Made by a program: the position numbers and the translations under genes. The notes under the pieces were generated by a model. It made no database searches and had not been told where the DNA came from. It was given only the letters and a program-made list of their open reading frames with translations. A stretch of DNA of 64,000 nucleotides from Peristeroidobacter soli (lineage in GTDB: Bacteria; Pseudomonadota; Gammaproteobacteria; Steroidobacterales; Steroidobacteraceae), in NCBI RefSeq assembly GCF_004138485.1, contig NZ_RYEV01000004.1:494803-558802 (forward strand), in the 5' to 3' direction. The first letter of the stretch is position 1; every line of letters starts with the position of its first letter. Shown piece after piece: positions 54,531 to 63,291 of this stretch.

Positions 54531-55505
54531 ATGTCGAACGGCATCTGGCTATTCGCGCTGCTGGTGTTCTTTACCGTCGTGTTGCTGTTGCAAGGAACCA
54601 TCGTTCCAGTCTTCAGCGAATCTCGCAAGATGAGTAAGCGCATCCAGGCGCGCTTGCAGCGGCTCGCCGATGCGTCGGGAGGACCGGAGCTCACCTCGCT
54701 GCTTCGGGAGAAGTATCTCCGCGATCTGTCCTCATTCGAGCGCGCGCTGGAATCCCTTCCCGCCATGGAGCGTTTCGCTCGCATTCTCGAACAGGCGGGC
54801 CGGGATACTCCCGCCTATCGTGTCGTGTTGCTGGCACTGTGTCTGTCCATCGCCGGCATGCTGGTGGGCTGGATGATGTCGCGATGGTGGCCAGTAGCGC
54901 TCGCGGGCGGCGCCATCGGGTTGATGGCTCCATTCATCGTCATCCTACGTCAGCGCGCGCAGCGACTGGCGCGTTTCGAAGAACAGATGCCCGACGCAAT
55001 CGACATGATTCAGCGTGCGCTCAAAGCAGGCCATCCCTTCGGCCATTGCCTGAAACTGATTGCCGAGGACATGGATGAACCCATCTCCCGCGAGTTCGAG
55101 CTGACGTTCGCCGATCTCAGTTATGGCAACGATCCGCGTCGCGCACTGCTCGGTCTGCTGCAGCGGGTGCCGAGCGTTTCGGTCACCGCGCTGATCACGG
55201 CAGTGATCGTGCAACGTGAGGCCGGCGGCAATCTTGCCGAAAACCTGGCGAAGATCAGCAACGTCATTCGCGGCCGCTTCCGCTTTCAAAGACGCGTAAA
55301 GACCCTGTCCGCCGAAGGCCGATTATCTGGCTGGATCCTGTCTCTGACTCCGCTGGTCCTGTTCGGAATCCTCTGGATGATACATCCGGAGTATCTGGGT
55401 CATCTGACCCAGCACCCCGCGGGGCCGAAGCTGATTACTTGCTCCGTCGTGATGGGCGCGATCGGCATTCTCTGGATCCGCCGTCTGGTCCGCATAGAAG
55501 TCTAG
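54531..55505 (+). CDS. tadB: inner-membrane platform protein TadB
   Basis: A 324-residue GspF-like (T2SSF) membrane protein. N-terminal helix 5-25, a cytosolic stretch, helices at about 95-140, the T2SSF core at about 155-280 (FEEQMPDAIDMIQRALKAGHPFGHCLKLIAEDM, quoted in part; IVQREAGGNLAENLAKISNVIRGRF), and helices at about 265-320. With TadC it forms the platform on which TadA acts. RBS CGGAGA lies 8 nt before the ATG. Confidence 0.92.
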   Translation: MSNGIWLFALLVFFTVVLLLQGTIVPVFSESRKMSKRIQARLQRLADASGGPELTSLLREKYLRDLSSFERALESLPAMERFARILEQAGRDTPAYRVVLLALCLSIAGMLVGWMMSRWWPVALAGGAIGLMAPFIVILRQRAQRLARFEEQMPDAIDMIQRALKAGHPFGHCLKLIAEDMDEPISREFELTFADLSYGNDPRRALLGLLQRVPSVSVTALITAVIVQREAGGNLAENLAKISNVIRGRFRFQRRVKTLSAEGRLSGWILSLTPLVLFGILWMIHPEYLGHLTQHPAGPKLITCSVVMGAIGILWIRRLVRIEV

Positions 55506-55513
55506 GAGCTGCT

Positions 55514-56479
55514 GTGGACTCAATACTGATTGCCCTCCAGGATTTTCTTGGTGACAGCGGCGGTGCCGCGATCCTGTTCATGGCGCTGGCCGCCGCAGCC
55601 GCCTTTGCATTGAGCATGGGCTTGTCGGCGTTCGTGATGGGCTTGATCGACCCCGTCCGCCGACGGCTCGGACAGCTAGGCTTGGGAACCAACGAGCGCC
55701 CCTCGGCGACAGCAACAATGGCCCAAAGCCTGAGCAACTTCGCGGCGCTCGTCACGCCTCGCTCCAATCGGGAGCGGCAACGCGTCGAACGCTTGCTCAT
55801 GCATGCTGGCTATCGTTCGCCGAGCGCGCGCACTTTGTACTATGGAGTGAAAGCGCTGGCGGTCATGATTCTCCCCCTGGGCGTCCTGCTGGCCTCGCCT
55901 TTGTTTCCAAAGCTCACCACGAATCAGCTGATGTTGTTCGCCGCTGGCGCTGGCTATCTCGGCTGGATCGCCTGTTCCATGTGGCTCGATCGACAAGTTG
56001 CGACCCGTCAACGAGCCCTGCGCGCCGGGTTTCCGGACGCTCTGGATCTGCTGGTCGTATGCGTCGAATCGGGATTGGGACTGGCCCCCGCCCTGCAGCG
56101 AGTCGCCGACGAACTGGCCGTCAGTCATCCGGCACTGGGCGATGAGCTGGCGCTGGTGAATGCCGAGATGCGGGCTGGCGTCGAACGCGGCGTGGCATTG
56201 AAAAATCTGTCCGAGCGCACCGGCTTGGAAGACATTCGCGGCATGACGGCGCTGCTGGTGCAGACAATGCGATTCGGCACGAGCATTGCCGATGCTCTGC
56301 GAGTTTATTCGGAAGAGTTTCGAGACAAGCGCACCCAGGCAGCCGAGGAGATAGCTGCGAAGATCGGAACCAAAATGATCTTTCCTCTGGTGCTGTTTCT
56401 ATTCCCCTCCTTCTTCCTGGTGATCATCGGACCGGCCGTCATTGGCCTGATCGAGGTGTTCGGCCAGATCGCCCACTAG
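55514..56479 (+). CDS. tadC: inner-membrane platform protein TadC
   Basis: A 321-residue GspF-like membrane protein and partner of TadB: N-terminal helix (about 18-45), helices at 108-160, core FPDALDLLVVCVESGLGLAPALQRVADEL and MTALLVQTMRFGTSIADALRVYSEEFRDKR, then C-terminal helix. The start is GTG behind AGGAG. It ends the Tad operon 5 bp before the convergent PPTase gene. No TadD-like TPR lipoprotein gene follows, unlike many Tad loci. Confidence 0.92.
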   Translation: MDSILIALQDFLGDSGGAAILFMALAAAAAFALSMGLSAFVMGLIDPVRRRLGQLGLGTNERPSATATMAQSLSNFAALVTPRSNRERQRVERLLMHAGYRSPSARTLYYGVKALAVMILPLGVLLASPLFPKLTTNQLMLFAAGAGYLGWIACSMWLDRQVATRQRALRAGFPDALDLLVVCVESGLGLAPALQRVADELAVSHPALGDELALVNAEMRAGVERGVALKNLSERTGLEDIRGMTALLVQTMRFGTSIADALRVYSEEFRDKRTQAAEEIAAKIGTKMIFPLVLFLFPSFFLVIIGPAVIGLIEVFGQIAH

Positions 56480-56484
56480 CGTCA

Positions 56485-57294
56485 TCACGTCGTCACGACT
56501 TCCGACGTTTTCAACAACTCCGCCTCCACCACTTCCTCCCCCACCAACGGCACCACCCTCCTCAACCTCAACGACGGCACCCCACCTCCGCGGCGCTCCG
56601 CGCACACCGCCATCAAATACTCCTGCGTCGGCCGGTACTGCCAGAAACTCCAGCGCTTCGCGTCATCGCCCAACGCCGGCTCGATCGCGATATTCACCGC
56701 CCGCTCGTGCGGGTAGTGGAAGCTGAACTGTCCGAGCGGAATCGACAGACCCATGCCGCGCGCCTTGATGTAAGACTCCTTGAAGGTCCAGTACTCGAAA
56801 AAGCGGTCCTGCTGTCGCTCTGGCGGCACGGTCGCGAGCTCATCGACTTCGGGTTTGGCGAAGAAGCGATCGGCGATGTCGAGGGAGACTTCGCGGGTTC
56901 GCAAGTTCTCCACGTCCACGCCCAGCTCGCGGCGGTGAGTGACGCCGAGCGCGATCAGTCCTTTGGTGTGCGAGATGTTGAAGCACAGGCCGCATTCATC
57001 GCGACTGAGGTTTGAGATCTCGGGCCGGCCGTAGTGATTGTTCGAGAAACGCCAGTCGGTGGGACGAACGTGCACATAGCGAGAGAGCACGGTTCGCACC
57101 ATGGCGCGAGTCACCAGATAGCGTCGCTGGTCGTCGGCGAAATAGAAACGAAATTCCTTGCCGCGCTCCTCTTCGGTCAGCAGCGAGCGGTACGCCTCGT
57201 GCAACCGCGAGTCGGCGATGTCGTTGTAATAAGCCAGCCACACATCGATGTGGTTCTCACTGGCGACCGGGTTTTCTGAGCGTGATGGCGTCAT
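56485..57294 (-). CDS. Sfp-type 4'-phosphopantetheinyl transferase
   Basis: A 269-residue enzyme that activates carrier proteins by adding phosphopantetheine from CoA. Motifs: RPEISN-type P1 region, FNISHTKGLIALGVT, metal-binding GVDVENLRT at about 124-132, and FFEYWTFKESYIKARGMGLSIPL (W-x-x-KES) at about 168-187. The pseudo-dimeric length is typical of Sfp/PptT-type enzymes. It begins inside the end of the metallophosphoesterase gene (ATGA overlap on the minus strand), the same order as mycobacterial pptH-pptT. No polyketide or peptide synthetase occurs in the window, so its targets are elsewhere. Converges with tadC. Confidence 0.9.
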   Translation of the reverse strand: MTPSRSENPVASENHIDVWLAYYNDIADSRLHEAYRSLLTEEERGKEFRFYFADDQRRYLVTRAMVRTVLSRYVHVRPTDWRFSNNHYGRPEISNLSRDECGLCFNISHTKGLIALGVTHRRELGVDVENLRTREVSLDIADRFFAKPEVDELATVPPERQQDRFFEYWTFKESYIKARGMGLSIPLGQFSFHYPHERAVNIAIEPALGDDAKRWSFWQYRPTQEYLMAVCAERRGGGVPSLRLRRVVPLVGEEVVEAELLKTSEVVTT

Positions 57295-58058
57295 AGCTCG
57301 TCGATGCAGAGAAGCTGGCGCGCGGTGATGCGCTCTTCGCCAGGATAGCCAAAGGCATTGTTGATGTACGTTACACCGTCGATGCCGATGCGGCGATTGA
57401 TATGGCTGTGGCCATATACATGAATGCTCGATCCGAGTTGCCGCAGCTGTTGTTCGATCCGGGTGCTGCCGAGCACGGGATCGAGCAGTCGGTGCCGGCT
57501 CGAGACGTGCGCCGGGATCAGATCGATGCGTGGCAGGAAATGGGAGAACGTAATGACCCGGGTCGCGCCGTGCACCGACACTTGTTGATTCTGATCCATG
57601 AAGTGCTTTGCCACCTCCTGCGGCCCGAAACCCGCCGGCCATCGACAGGCATGGAAATCCATCCACATGTTGTACAAATCGGTGCTGGGTTCGCCGAACG
57701 AATAGTCGTACCAGCTCAACAAGGGTGCGAACAGCACATCGCCGTGTCGATGCAGTTGCATGGACGCGCCGCTACGCTCGACCGTTGCAGCCACGTCGGC
57801 GAGCTTCTGTAACGAGGTTCGCTCCGGCGACTCGCCCAACACCCAAACATCGTGGTTACCCGGTACGAACAGCACTTTGGTGAAGCGGGTCGCGAGCTCA
57901 TTCAGGCAACTCGCCAGCAGCGAGAGCTTGTGAGTGACGTCGCCGGCCAGGATCAGAATGTCGTTGCGATAGTCCGCGCGCGACAGATTGCGCACCCATT
58001 GGAAATTCACGTCGTAGTCGACGTGGATATCCGACAGGGCGAAGACTCTGGTGGCCAT
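57291..58058 (-). CDS. calcineurin-like metallophosphoesterase (PptH-like candidate)
   Basis: A 255-residue phosphoesterase with all five metal-binding motifs: D10-x-H12 (LSDIH), GD in LAGDVT, GNHD (VPGNHDVW), H in VITFSHFLP and GHSH (VYGHSHIN). It lies directly upstream of, and overlaps by 4 nt, the phosphopantetheinyl transferase. In Mycobacterium tuberculosis the metallophosphoesterase PptH (Rv2795c) is encoded next to PptT in this order and removes phosphopantetheine from carrier proteins. The same role is a strong guess here. The ATG at 58058 is preferred; one 18 nt upstream is also possible. Confidence 0.83.
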   Translation of the reverse strand: MATRVFALSDIHVDYDVNFQWVRNLSRADYRNDILILAGDVTHKLSLLASCLNELATRFTKVLFVPGNHDVWVLGESPERTSLQKLADVAATVERSGASMQLHRHGDVLFAPLLSWYDYSFGEPSTDLYNMWMDFHACRWPAGFGPQEVAKHFMDQNQQVSVHGATRVITFSHFLPRIDLIPAHVSSRHRLLDPVLGSTRIEQQLRQLGSSIHVYGHSHINRRIGIDGVTYINNAFGYPGEERITARQLLCIDEL

Positions 58059-58146
58059 CGACACAGCATGGGCCATGCCCCCTGCTGTGTCGACACCCGC
58101 GAGCGTCGTCAGGCGGCGATGCGGGCGGAGCTTCAGAGAATCCGCT

Positions 58147-58686
58147 TCATTCGCAAAATTTCGCCAGATTGGCCAGCGACGATGCGAGGCCGGCGGCGTG
58201 ATCCTCGGGGCGGATGCCTCTGGGCACGTTCTCGCACCGGACCTCAACTCGCGTGCCCTCCGGCACCGGCATGAACGTCCATGTGATCTTCATCTCACCG
58301 GCGAACGCCGCGTCGTCGGAATCGAATGTGACGATTTGCGCGACCCGCCGGCCCGGCACCAGCTCGACGAACCGCCCCTGAACGGAATCGGAACTCTCCG
58401 TGGTCTTGGCCGCCACGGATGGTTGCTCATAAGTGAGCACCATTTTGTATGTGCCGCCGACGCGTGGCTCGAATTGCTCGATGCGACCGGTCATGCCCAC
58501 CGGGGGCAGCCACACGATCAGCGCCTGTGGATCCATGTGAGCGCGATAGATCTTCTCCGGCGTCGCATGAATGATCCGGCTCGCGGAGTCGACGCGGTTG
58601 TAACTCTCGAATTCGTGCAGATAACACGCGGGCGAGCTGTACTCGCGCGGCTCGTCTTCGTCATCCGACGATCGCTGGTCGTTCAC
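58147..58686 (-). CDS. SRPBCC/AHSA1-family protein
   Basis: A 179-residue START-like (Bet v 1 fold) protein: [29 protein letters not shown] near residue 32, [40 protein letters not shown], and a C-terminal helix ([14 protein letters not shown]). Such proteins bind hydrophobic ligands or act as co-chaperones of the Aha1 type; the specific ligand is unknown. I choose GTG at 58686 with GAGGGG 6 nt before it; an ATG far upstream gives an unlikely Arg/Pro-rich extension. Divergent from the catalase pseudogene. Confidence 0.8.
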   Translation of the reverse strand: MNDQRSSDDEDEPREYSSPACYLHEFESYNRVDSASRIIHATPEKIYRAHMDPQALIVWLPPVGMTGRIEQFEPRVGGTYKMVLTYEQPSVAAKTTESSDSVQGRFVELVPGRRVAQIVTFDSDDAAFAGEMKITWTFMPVPEGTRVEVRCENVPRGIRPEDHAAGLASSLANLAKFCE

Positions 58687-58814
58687 GCAGTCCCCTCGCT
58701 TTCGCCCAGCATATCGCATCGGTCGCGTCGCCGGCCATTGCGGCGAGGGACAGGAACGGCGCGCCGCCGGCAGCGATTCCCTTCGAACGTCCTCGCTCAT
58801 CGCAGGAGCCCGCC

Positions 58815-60094
58815 ATGGCCGACCAGCATCGCACGCTGACCACTCGTCAGGGTCATCCAGTCACCGACAATCAGAGCCTGCGCTCCGTCGGCGAGCGCGG
58901 TCCCGCGACGCTCGAGAATTATCAGTTCATCGAGAAGATCACGCACTTCGATCGCGAGGGATTCCCGAACGCGTCGTGCACGCGCGCGGTACCGGTGCTC
59001 ATGGTTATTTCGAAGCGTACGGAAAAATTGGCAAGGAGCCCGCGTCCAGGTACACCCGTGCGAAAGTGCTGACACAGACCGGCATCAAGACGCCGGTGTT
59101 CGTCCGCTTCTCCACCGTGATCGGCGGCAAGGAATCTCCCGAGACGGCCCGCGATCCGCGCGGCTTCGCCATCAAATTCAAAACCCTCGCCGGCAACTGG
59201 GATCTGGTCGGCAACAATCTGAAAGTCTTTTTCATCCGCGATGCCATCAAGTTTCCGGACATGATCCATGCGTTCAAGCCCGACCCGGTTTCCAACCGCC
59301 AGGAGCCGTGGCGCTTCTACGATTTCGTGTCGTTACATCCGGAAGCCCTGCACATGGTCACGTGGGTGAAGAGTCCGTGGGGCATTCCCGCCGACTATCG
59401 CCACATGCAGGGCTCCAGCGTGAATACATACAAACTCATCGACGCGAACGGCAAGGCGGTGCTCTGCAAGTTCTCGTTCGAACCGAAGCTCGGCGTGGTG
59501 AATCTCACCAGCCAGCAGGCCGCCGAGATCCAGGCGAGAGACGTCGGCCATGCAACCCACGATCTCTACGACGCCATCGAGCGCAAGGACTATCCGGAAT
59601 GGGAGATGCGCGTGCAGATCATGGCGGACGGCGAGCATCCCGAGCTCGACTTCGATCCGCTCGACGACACCAAGCGCTGGCCGGAAGACACATTCCCGTT
59701 GTTGCCGGTCGGGCGGATGGTGCTCGATCGCAATCCCTCGAACGTGTTCGCCGAGACCGAGCAGTCGGCGTTCGGCACCGGGGTGCTGGTCGACGGCATC
59801 GATTTCTCTGACGACAAGATGTTACAGGGCCGCACCCTCTCCTATTCGGACACGCAGCGCTATCGCGTCGGCCTCAACTACCTGACACGGATGGCGCGTC
59901 CGAAGACGATGCTTCGGCAGCAAACGTCGCTGCCCGGCCGGCCAGGAAGACGGGCGGCTCGGGACGCGACCTGCGGCATCGATGAGCAGCTGATCGAAAT
60001 ACGCAGAGTATTGCAGCTGCGCGCGCCGCGATCCGTGGTCGCACTGTGGCAGACGGCGTCGCTGAATGGTACTGTTCATTTATATGATGAATAG
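58815..60094 (+). pseudogene. catalase, frameshifted and C-terminally truncated
   Basis: A heme catalase gene broken twice. The start (ATG 58815, AGGAG upstream) encodes a normal N-terminus ([33 protein letters not shown]) until the run GAGGG at 58957-58960, where one G appears missing; the frame then stops at 59072. In the next frame the catalase continues correctly with [17 protein letters not shown] (catalytic His), [16 protein letters not shown] and the heme-Tyr region [11 protein letters not shown]. At about 59886 homology ends and unrelated codons run to the stop, so about 120 C-terminal residues are lost. No active catalase is expected from this copy. Confidence 0.8.
60075..60091. promoter_or_regulatory. 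AT-rich dyad and -10-like box before the GntR gene
   Basis: TTCAT-N7-ATGAA (60075-60091) is an AT-rich inverted repeat in GC-rich DNA, with TATGAT (60083-60088) as a good -10 hexamer inside it, 22 nt before the GTG start. GntR/FadR proteins often bind such short dyads, so self-regulation is plausible. No clear -35 is seen. Confidence 0.45.
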
Positions 60095-60112
60095 GACATT
60101 CAAGTCATCACC

Positions 60113-60862
60113 GTGATCGATACCACTCCCGCGGAGCTGCGGCTCAACCTCGGCCGAAACCTCACCCATGGCCTGCTCGATGCGCTGGGCCGTGCGATCG
60201 TCACCGGCAAATACGACGATGGTCCGTTTCCCACCGAAGCGGAGCTCGCGAAACAGCACGGCGTGAGCCGCTCGGTGACGCGCGAAGCGGTGAAGATGCT
60301 GACCGCGAAGGGGCTGGTGAGCGCCCGTCCCCGTCAAGGCACCATCGTGCAGCCACGCTCGTCCTGGAATCTGTTCGATACCGACGTACTGCGCTGGCTG
60401 TTGAACAGAAAATTCTCGGTGGAGCTACTCAGACAATTCAACCAGCTGCGCGCCGCCATCGAGCCCGAAGCGGCCGCGCTGGCCGCCGTGCTCGCTGATG
60501 AAAACGAGCTCGCGGCCATCAACGCCGGCCTGGAACGCATGAAAGCAGCCGAGACCGGCGGCGATCAGATTCTAGAAGCCGACATCGCGTTTCACGTCGC
60601 GGTACTGAAGGGCTCGAAGAATCCGTTCTTCGCGCAGTTCCAGGACGTCGTCGCCACCGCCTTACGCAGCTCGATTCAATTCACCAACCGCATCAAGGGA
60701 CATTCGGCGAGCATTCCGGATCACGCCGCCGTGGCCCAGGCCATCCTGAAACGTCAGCCCGACAAGGCGCGCGCGGCGATGAAGAAACTGGTCAGCGACG
60801 TGCTCGATCTGATCGATACGGTCGAACCGGAATCCAGGAACGGCAAAGCGAAGCGCAAATAG
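60113..60862 (+). CDS. FadR-subfamily GntR transcriptional regulator
   Basis: A 249-residue repressor. The N-terminal winged helix (about 15-85) has FPTEAELAKQHGVSRSVTREAVKMLTAKGLVSARPRQGTIV (quoted in parts), and the C-terminal FCD ligand domain (about 95-230) has the metal/ligand residues DIAFHVAVLKGSKN and HAAVAQAIL. Such regulators typically respond to sugar acids such as gluconate, galactonate or their dehydrated forms. The neighbours on the right (sugar acid dehydratase, aldose 1-epimerase, glycosidase) fit this. Start GTG; convergent with the glycosidase gene. Confidence 0.88.
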   Translation: MIDTTPAELRLNLGRNLTHGLLDALGRAIVTGKYDDGPFPTEAELAKQHGVSRSVTREAVKMLTAKGLVSARPRQGTIVQPRSSWNLFDTDVLRWLLNRKFSVELLRQFNQLRAAIEPEAAALAAVLADENELAAINAGLERMKAAETGGDQILEADIAFHVAVLKGSKNPFFAQFQDVVATALRSSIQFTNRIKGHSASIPDHAAVAQAILKRQPDKARAAMKKLVSDVLDLIDTVEPESRNGKAKRK

Positions 60863-60907
60863 AACGTCAGGCGAAGCCGTCCCTGGCCTCGTCCGACGGG
60901 GGATTCT

Positions 60908-62056
60908 TTATCGAGTGCCCGCGGCTTCGCGCGGCGAGCTGGTGAGACGCTTGATCAGCTCCGTTTCAGCCGCACGATACGGCGTGCCATCGGCACGGAA
61001 CACGTCGTGGAACCAGATGGTCGGCTCTTCCAGCGTGTATGGCTTCTTCCACGAGTCCCAGGGCATGCGCGTCTGGGTCTTGCCGTCGACCAGGCCCCAG
61101 TTGACCATCGCGACGTTGTAGCGCTTGCCGAGCGGCAGTGAGTTGTCGAACGTCGAGCCGTTACCGCGCGCCATATATTCCGTGCACAGCAGTGGGCGGC
61201 CATAAGCCTGCAACTGCTTCACGCGACGCTCGAACGTTTCGGGCCAGCTGTAATCGTGGAAGGAAATCACATCGGACTGAGTGATCTGGATCTTCTCGAT
61301 CGGATTCAGCTTGTCCAGCGACGACCAGTCGTCGTGATGCCACACACCGCTGGTCAGCGGCTGCGTCGGTTGCTGCGAGCGGGCCCAATCGAACACCTGG
61401 CCCAGCAGCATCTCGACATACTTCTGCTTGTCGACGTGCTTCTTGTAATTGCCGCCGCCGTCGTTGTCCGGCTCGTTCCAAACGTCCCACGCGAGAATGC
61501 GCGGGTCCTTCGCGAACGCGCCGACGACACCCTGCACGTATTCCCGCAGCTTCGGATAACCAGAGGCATCTTCCAGTCGCGCACGACCCGGCGCCTGCAC
61601 CCAGCCCGGGTTGTGCACGCCCGGAATCGGCGGACGCTGCGGGCCGAGCTTCGGCTCCGGATCCCAGCAGCTGTCGAACAGCACGAAGATGGGCTTGATG
61701 TTGTGCCTGGCCGCGATCGCGAGGAACGCATCGATGCGCTGCTTGAAACCCTTCGCATCCTGCTCCCACAGCAGGTTGTGCAAATAGACGCGCATCGTGT
61801 TCATGCCGATGGACTGCGCCCAACCCAATTCCTTGTCGATGGTCGCGGCATCGAAGGTGTCGGCCTGCCACATTTCCAGCTGGTTGATGGCATTGGCCGG
61901 AATGTAGTTGGCGCCGACCAGCCAGGGCTGGCGGTTGTACCACTCATGCGCCTGCTGCTCCGTCCATCGCTCGGCCGCGGAGGCCGGCGACGACAGTGTC
62001 AGCAACGCCGCCAGTTGCAACAAGGCAACGAGCGCGGTCAAGCGGGGTTTATTCAT
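60908..62056 (-). CDS. exported GH5-like (cellulase-fold) glycoside hydrolase
   Basis: A 382-residue secreted glycosidase: signal peptide 1-27 (ending ASA), then a TIM barrel with GMNTMRVYLHNLLWE, the general acid in ILAWDVWNEPDN (Glu at about 193), HDY in VISFHDYSWPE and the nucleophile in LLCTEYMARGNG (Glu at about 292). The two Glu residues and fold match clan A; cellulase/mannanase-like activity is possible but the family (GH5 or a relative) is not certain. Last gene of a three-gene unit with the epimerase (34-bp gap). RBS AGGAGAA before the ATG. Confidence 0.82.
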   Translation of the reverse strand: MNKPRLTALVALLQLAALLTLSSPASAAERWTEQQAHEWYNRQPWLVGANYIPANAINQLEMWQADTFDAATIDKELGWAQSIGMNTMRVYLHNLLWEQDAKGFKQRIDAFLAIAARHNIKPIFVLFDSCWDPEPKLGPQRPPIPGVHNPGWVQAPGRARLEDASGYPKLREYVQGVVGAFAKDPRILAWDVWNEPDNDGGGNYKKHVDKQKYVEMLLGQVFDWARSQQPTQPLTSGVWHHDDWSSLDKLNPIEKIQITQSDVISFHDYSWPETFERRVKQLQAYGRPLLCTEYMARGNGSTFDNSLPLGKRYNVAMVNWGLVDGKTQTRMPWDSWKKPYTLEEPTIWFHDVFRADGTPYRAAETELIKRLTSSPREAAGTR

Positions 62057-62089
62057 GCAGTTCTCCTGTGAATGGCGGTGGCAGGCGCT

Positions 62090-63265
62090 TCAGTGCGCGC
62101 GCGCTCCGTTTACAAACAAACGATAGACGATGACGTTCCGATACGTCGTGCCCGGATCGAGTCGTGCCGTGCCCAGCTTGGGCTGATTCGGCAGATCCGG
62201 CGGCAACTGCGGCTCGAGCACCAGCGCATCGCCCTGGCGATAGGCGCGACCGGACTTGCCGATGACCGTGCCGTCCAGGAAATTGCCCGAATAGAACTGC
62301 AGCGCCGGCTGATTCGACAGCAACTCGAAGCCACGCCCGGTGGTCGGCTCCTCGACCCGCGCCAGCAAGCGCGGCTCCTTGGCCACGTCGCGAGCGATCA
62401 TGAAGTTGTGATCGTAGCCTTTGCCGAAAACGATCTGTTGTTCGCGAGCTTCACGCACGCGCGCGCCGATCGGCTGCGGCGAACGGAAGTCGAATACCGT
62501 GTCCGCGACCGGTCGCAACTCGCCGGTCGGAATGAGCTTGTCGTTCACCGGCGTGTAGTGCTCGGCCGGAATGGTGAGCACGTGGCCCATCGCGCCCACC
62601 GCGGCGCCCTCGCCTGCCAGATTCCAGTAAGCGTGATTGGTGATGTTCGCAATGGTCGGCTCATCGGTCGTCGCGGTGTACTCCATGCGCAGCTCGTTGG
62701 CTTCGTTCAACGAGTAGGTCGCAAACACCGTCAGCGTTCCCGGATACCCCTGATCGCCATCCTTGCTGATATAGCGCATGCGGACCGACGCCGTGTCGCC
62801 GCGCTTCACCTCGACGACTTCCCAGAGCACTTTGTCGAAGCCGCGCTCGCCACCATGCAGCGAGTTGCCATGATCGTTGCGCGGCGTCTGATAAACCTTG
62901 CCATCCAACGTGAACTTGCCATCCGCCAAGCGGTTGGCAAAGCGACCCACGGTGCCGCCGAAGTATTCCGGCTTGGTGAGATAGCCATCGAGCGAGGCGT
63001 ACCCCAATGTCACATCGGCCAGCGTGCCATTGCGATCCGGCATCACCAGCGACTGCAACGCCGCGCCGTAATTGATGACCGCCGCTCGCACGCCCTTGGC
63101 ATTGCGCAAGGTGATCGCTTCGACCGCGCGACCATCGGCGAGCTTGCCGAACGAGGACCGCGCGTAGTCGGCGGCTTGGGTAACTGCAGGTGTCAGTGAC
63201 ATGGCGCACATCAGGCTTAGCGGTGCGACGCCGGCAAGCGTCGCACTCATCGAACGTTTCGACAT
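62090..63265 (-). CDS. galM: exported aldose 1-epimerase
   Basis: A 391-residue galactose mutarotase-family protein: signal peptide about 1-30 (ending TQA), then NYGAALQSLVMPDR, catalytic His in NSLHGGERGFD and THN in IANITNHAYWNL, and general base Glu near the end of the barrel. It interconverts the alpha and beta anomers of aldoses in the periplasm, typical of secreted mutarotases in plant-polymer-degrading bacteria. RBS AGGGGC before the ATG. 26 bp downstream of the dehydratase gene, so in the same operon. Confidence 0.9.
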   Translation of the reverse strand: MSKRSMSATLAGVAPLSLMCAMSLTPAVTQAADYARSSFGKLADGRAVEAITLRNAKGVRAAVINYGAALQSLVMPDRNGTLADVTLGYASLDGYLTKPEYFGGTVGRFANRLADGKFTLDGKVYQTPRNDHGNSLHGGERGFDKVLWEVVEVKRGDTASVRMRYISKDGDQGYPGTLTVFATYSLNEANELRMEYTATTDEPTIANITNHAYWNLAGEGAAVGAMGHVLTIPAEHYTPVNDKLIPTGELRPVADTVFDFRSPQPIGARVREAREQQIVFGKGYDHNFMIARDVAKEPRLLARVEEPTTGRGFELLSNQPALQFYSGNFLDGTVIGKSGRAYRQGDALVLEPQLPPDLPNQPKLGTARLDPGTTYRNVIVYRLFVNGARAH

Positions 63266-63291
63266 CGAACTGCCCCTATCGACGGTGGTGA

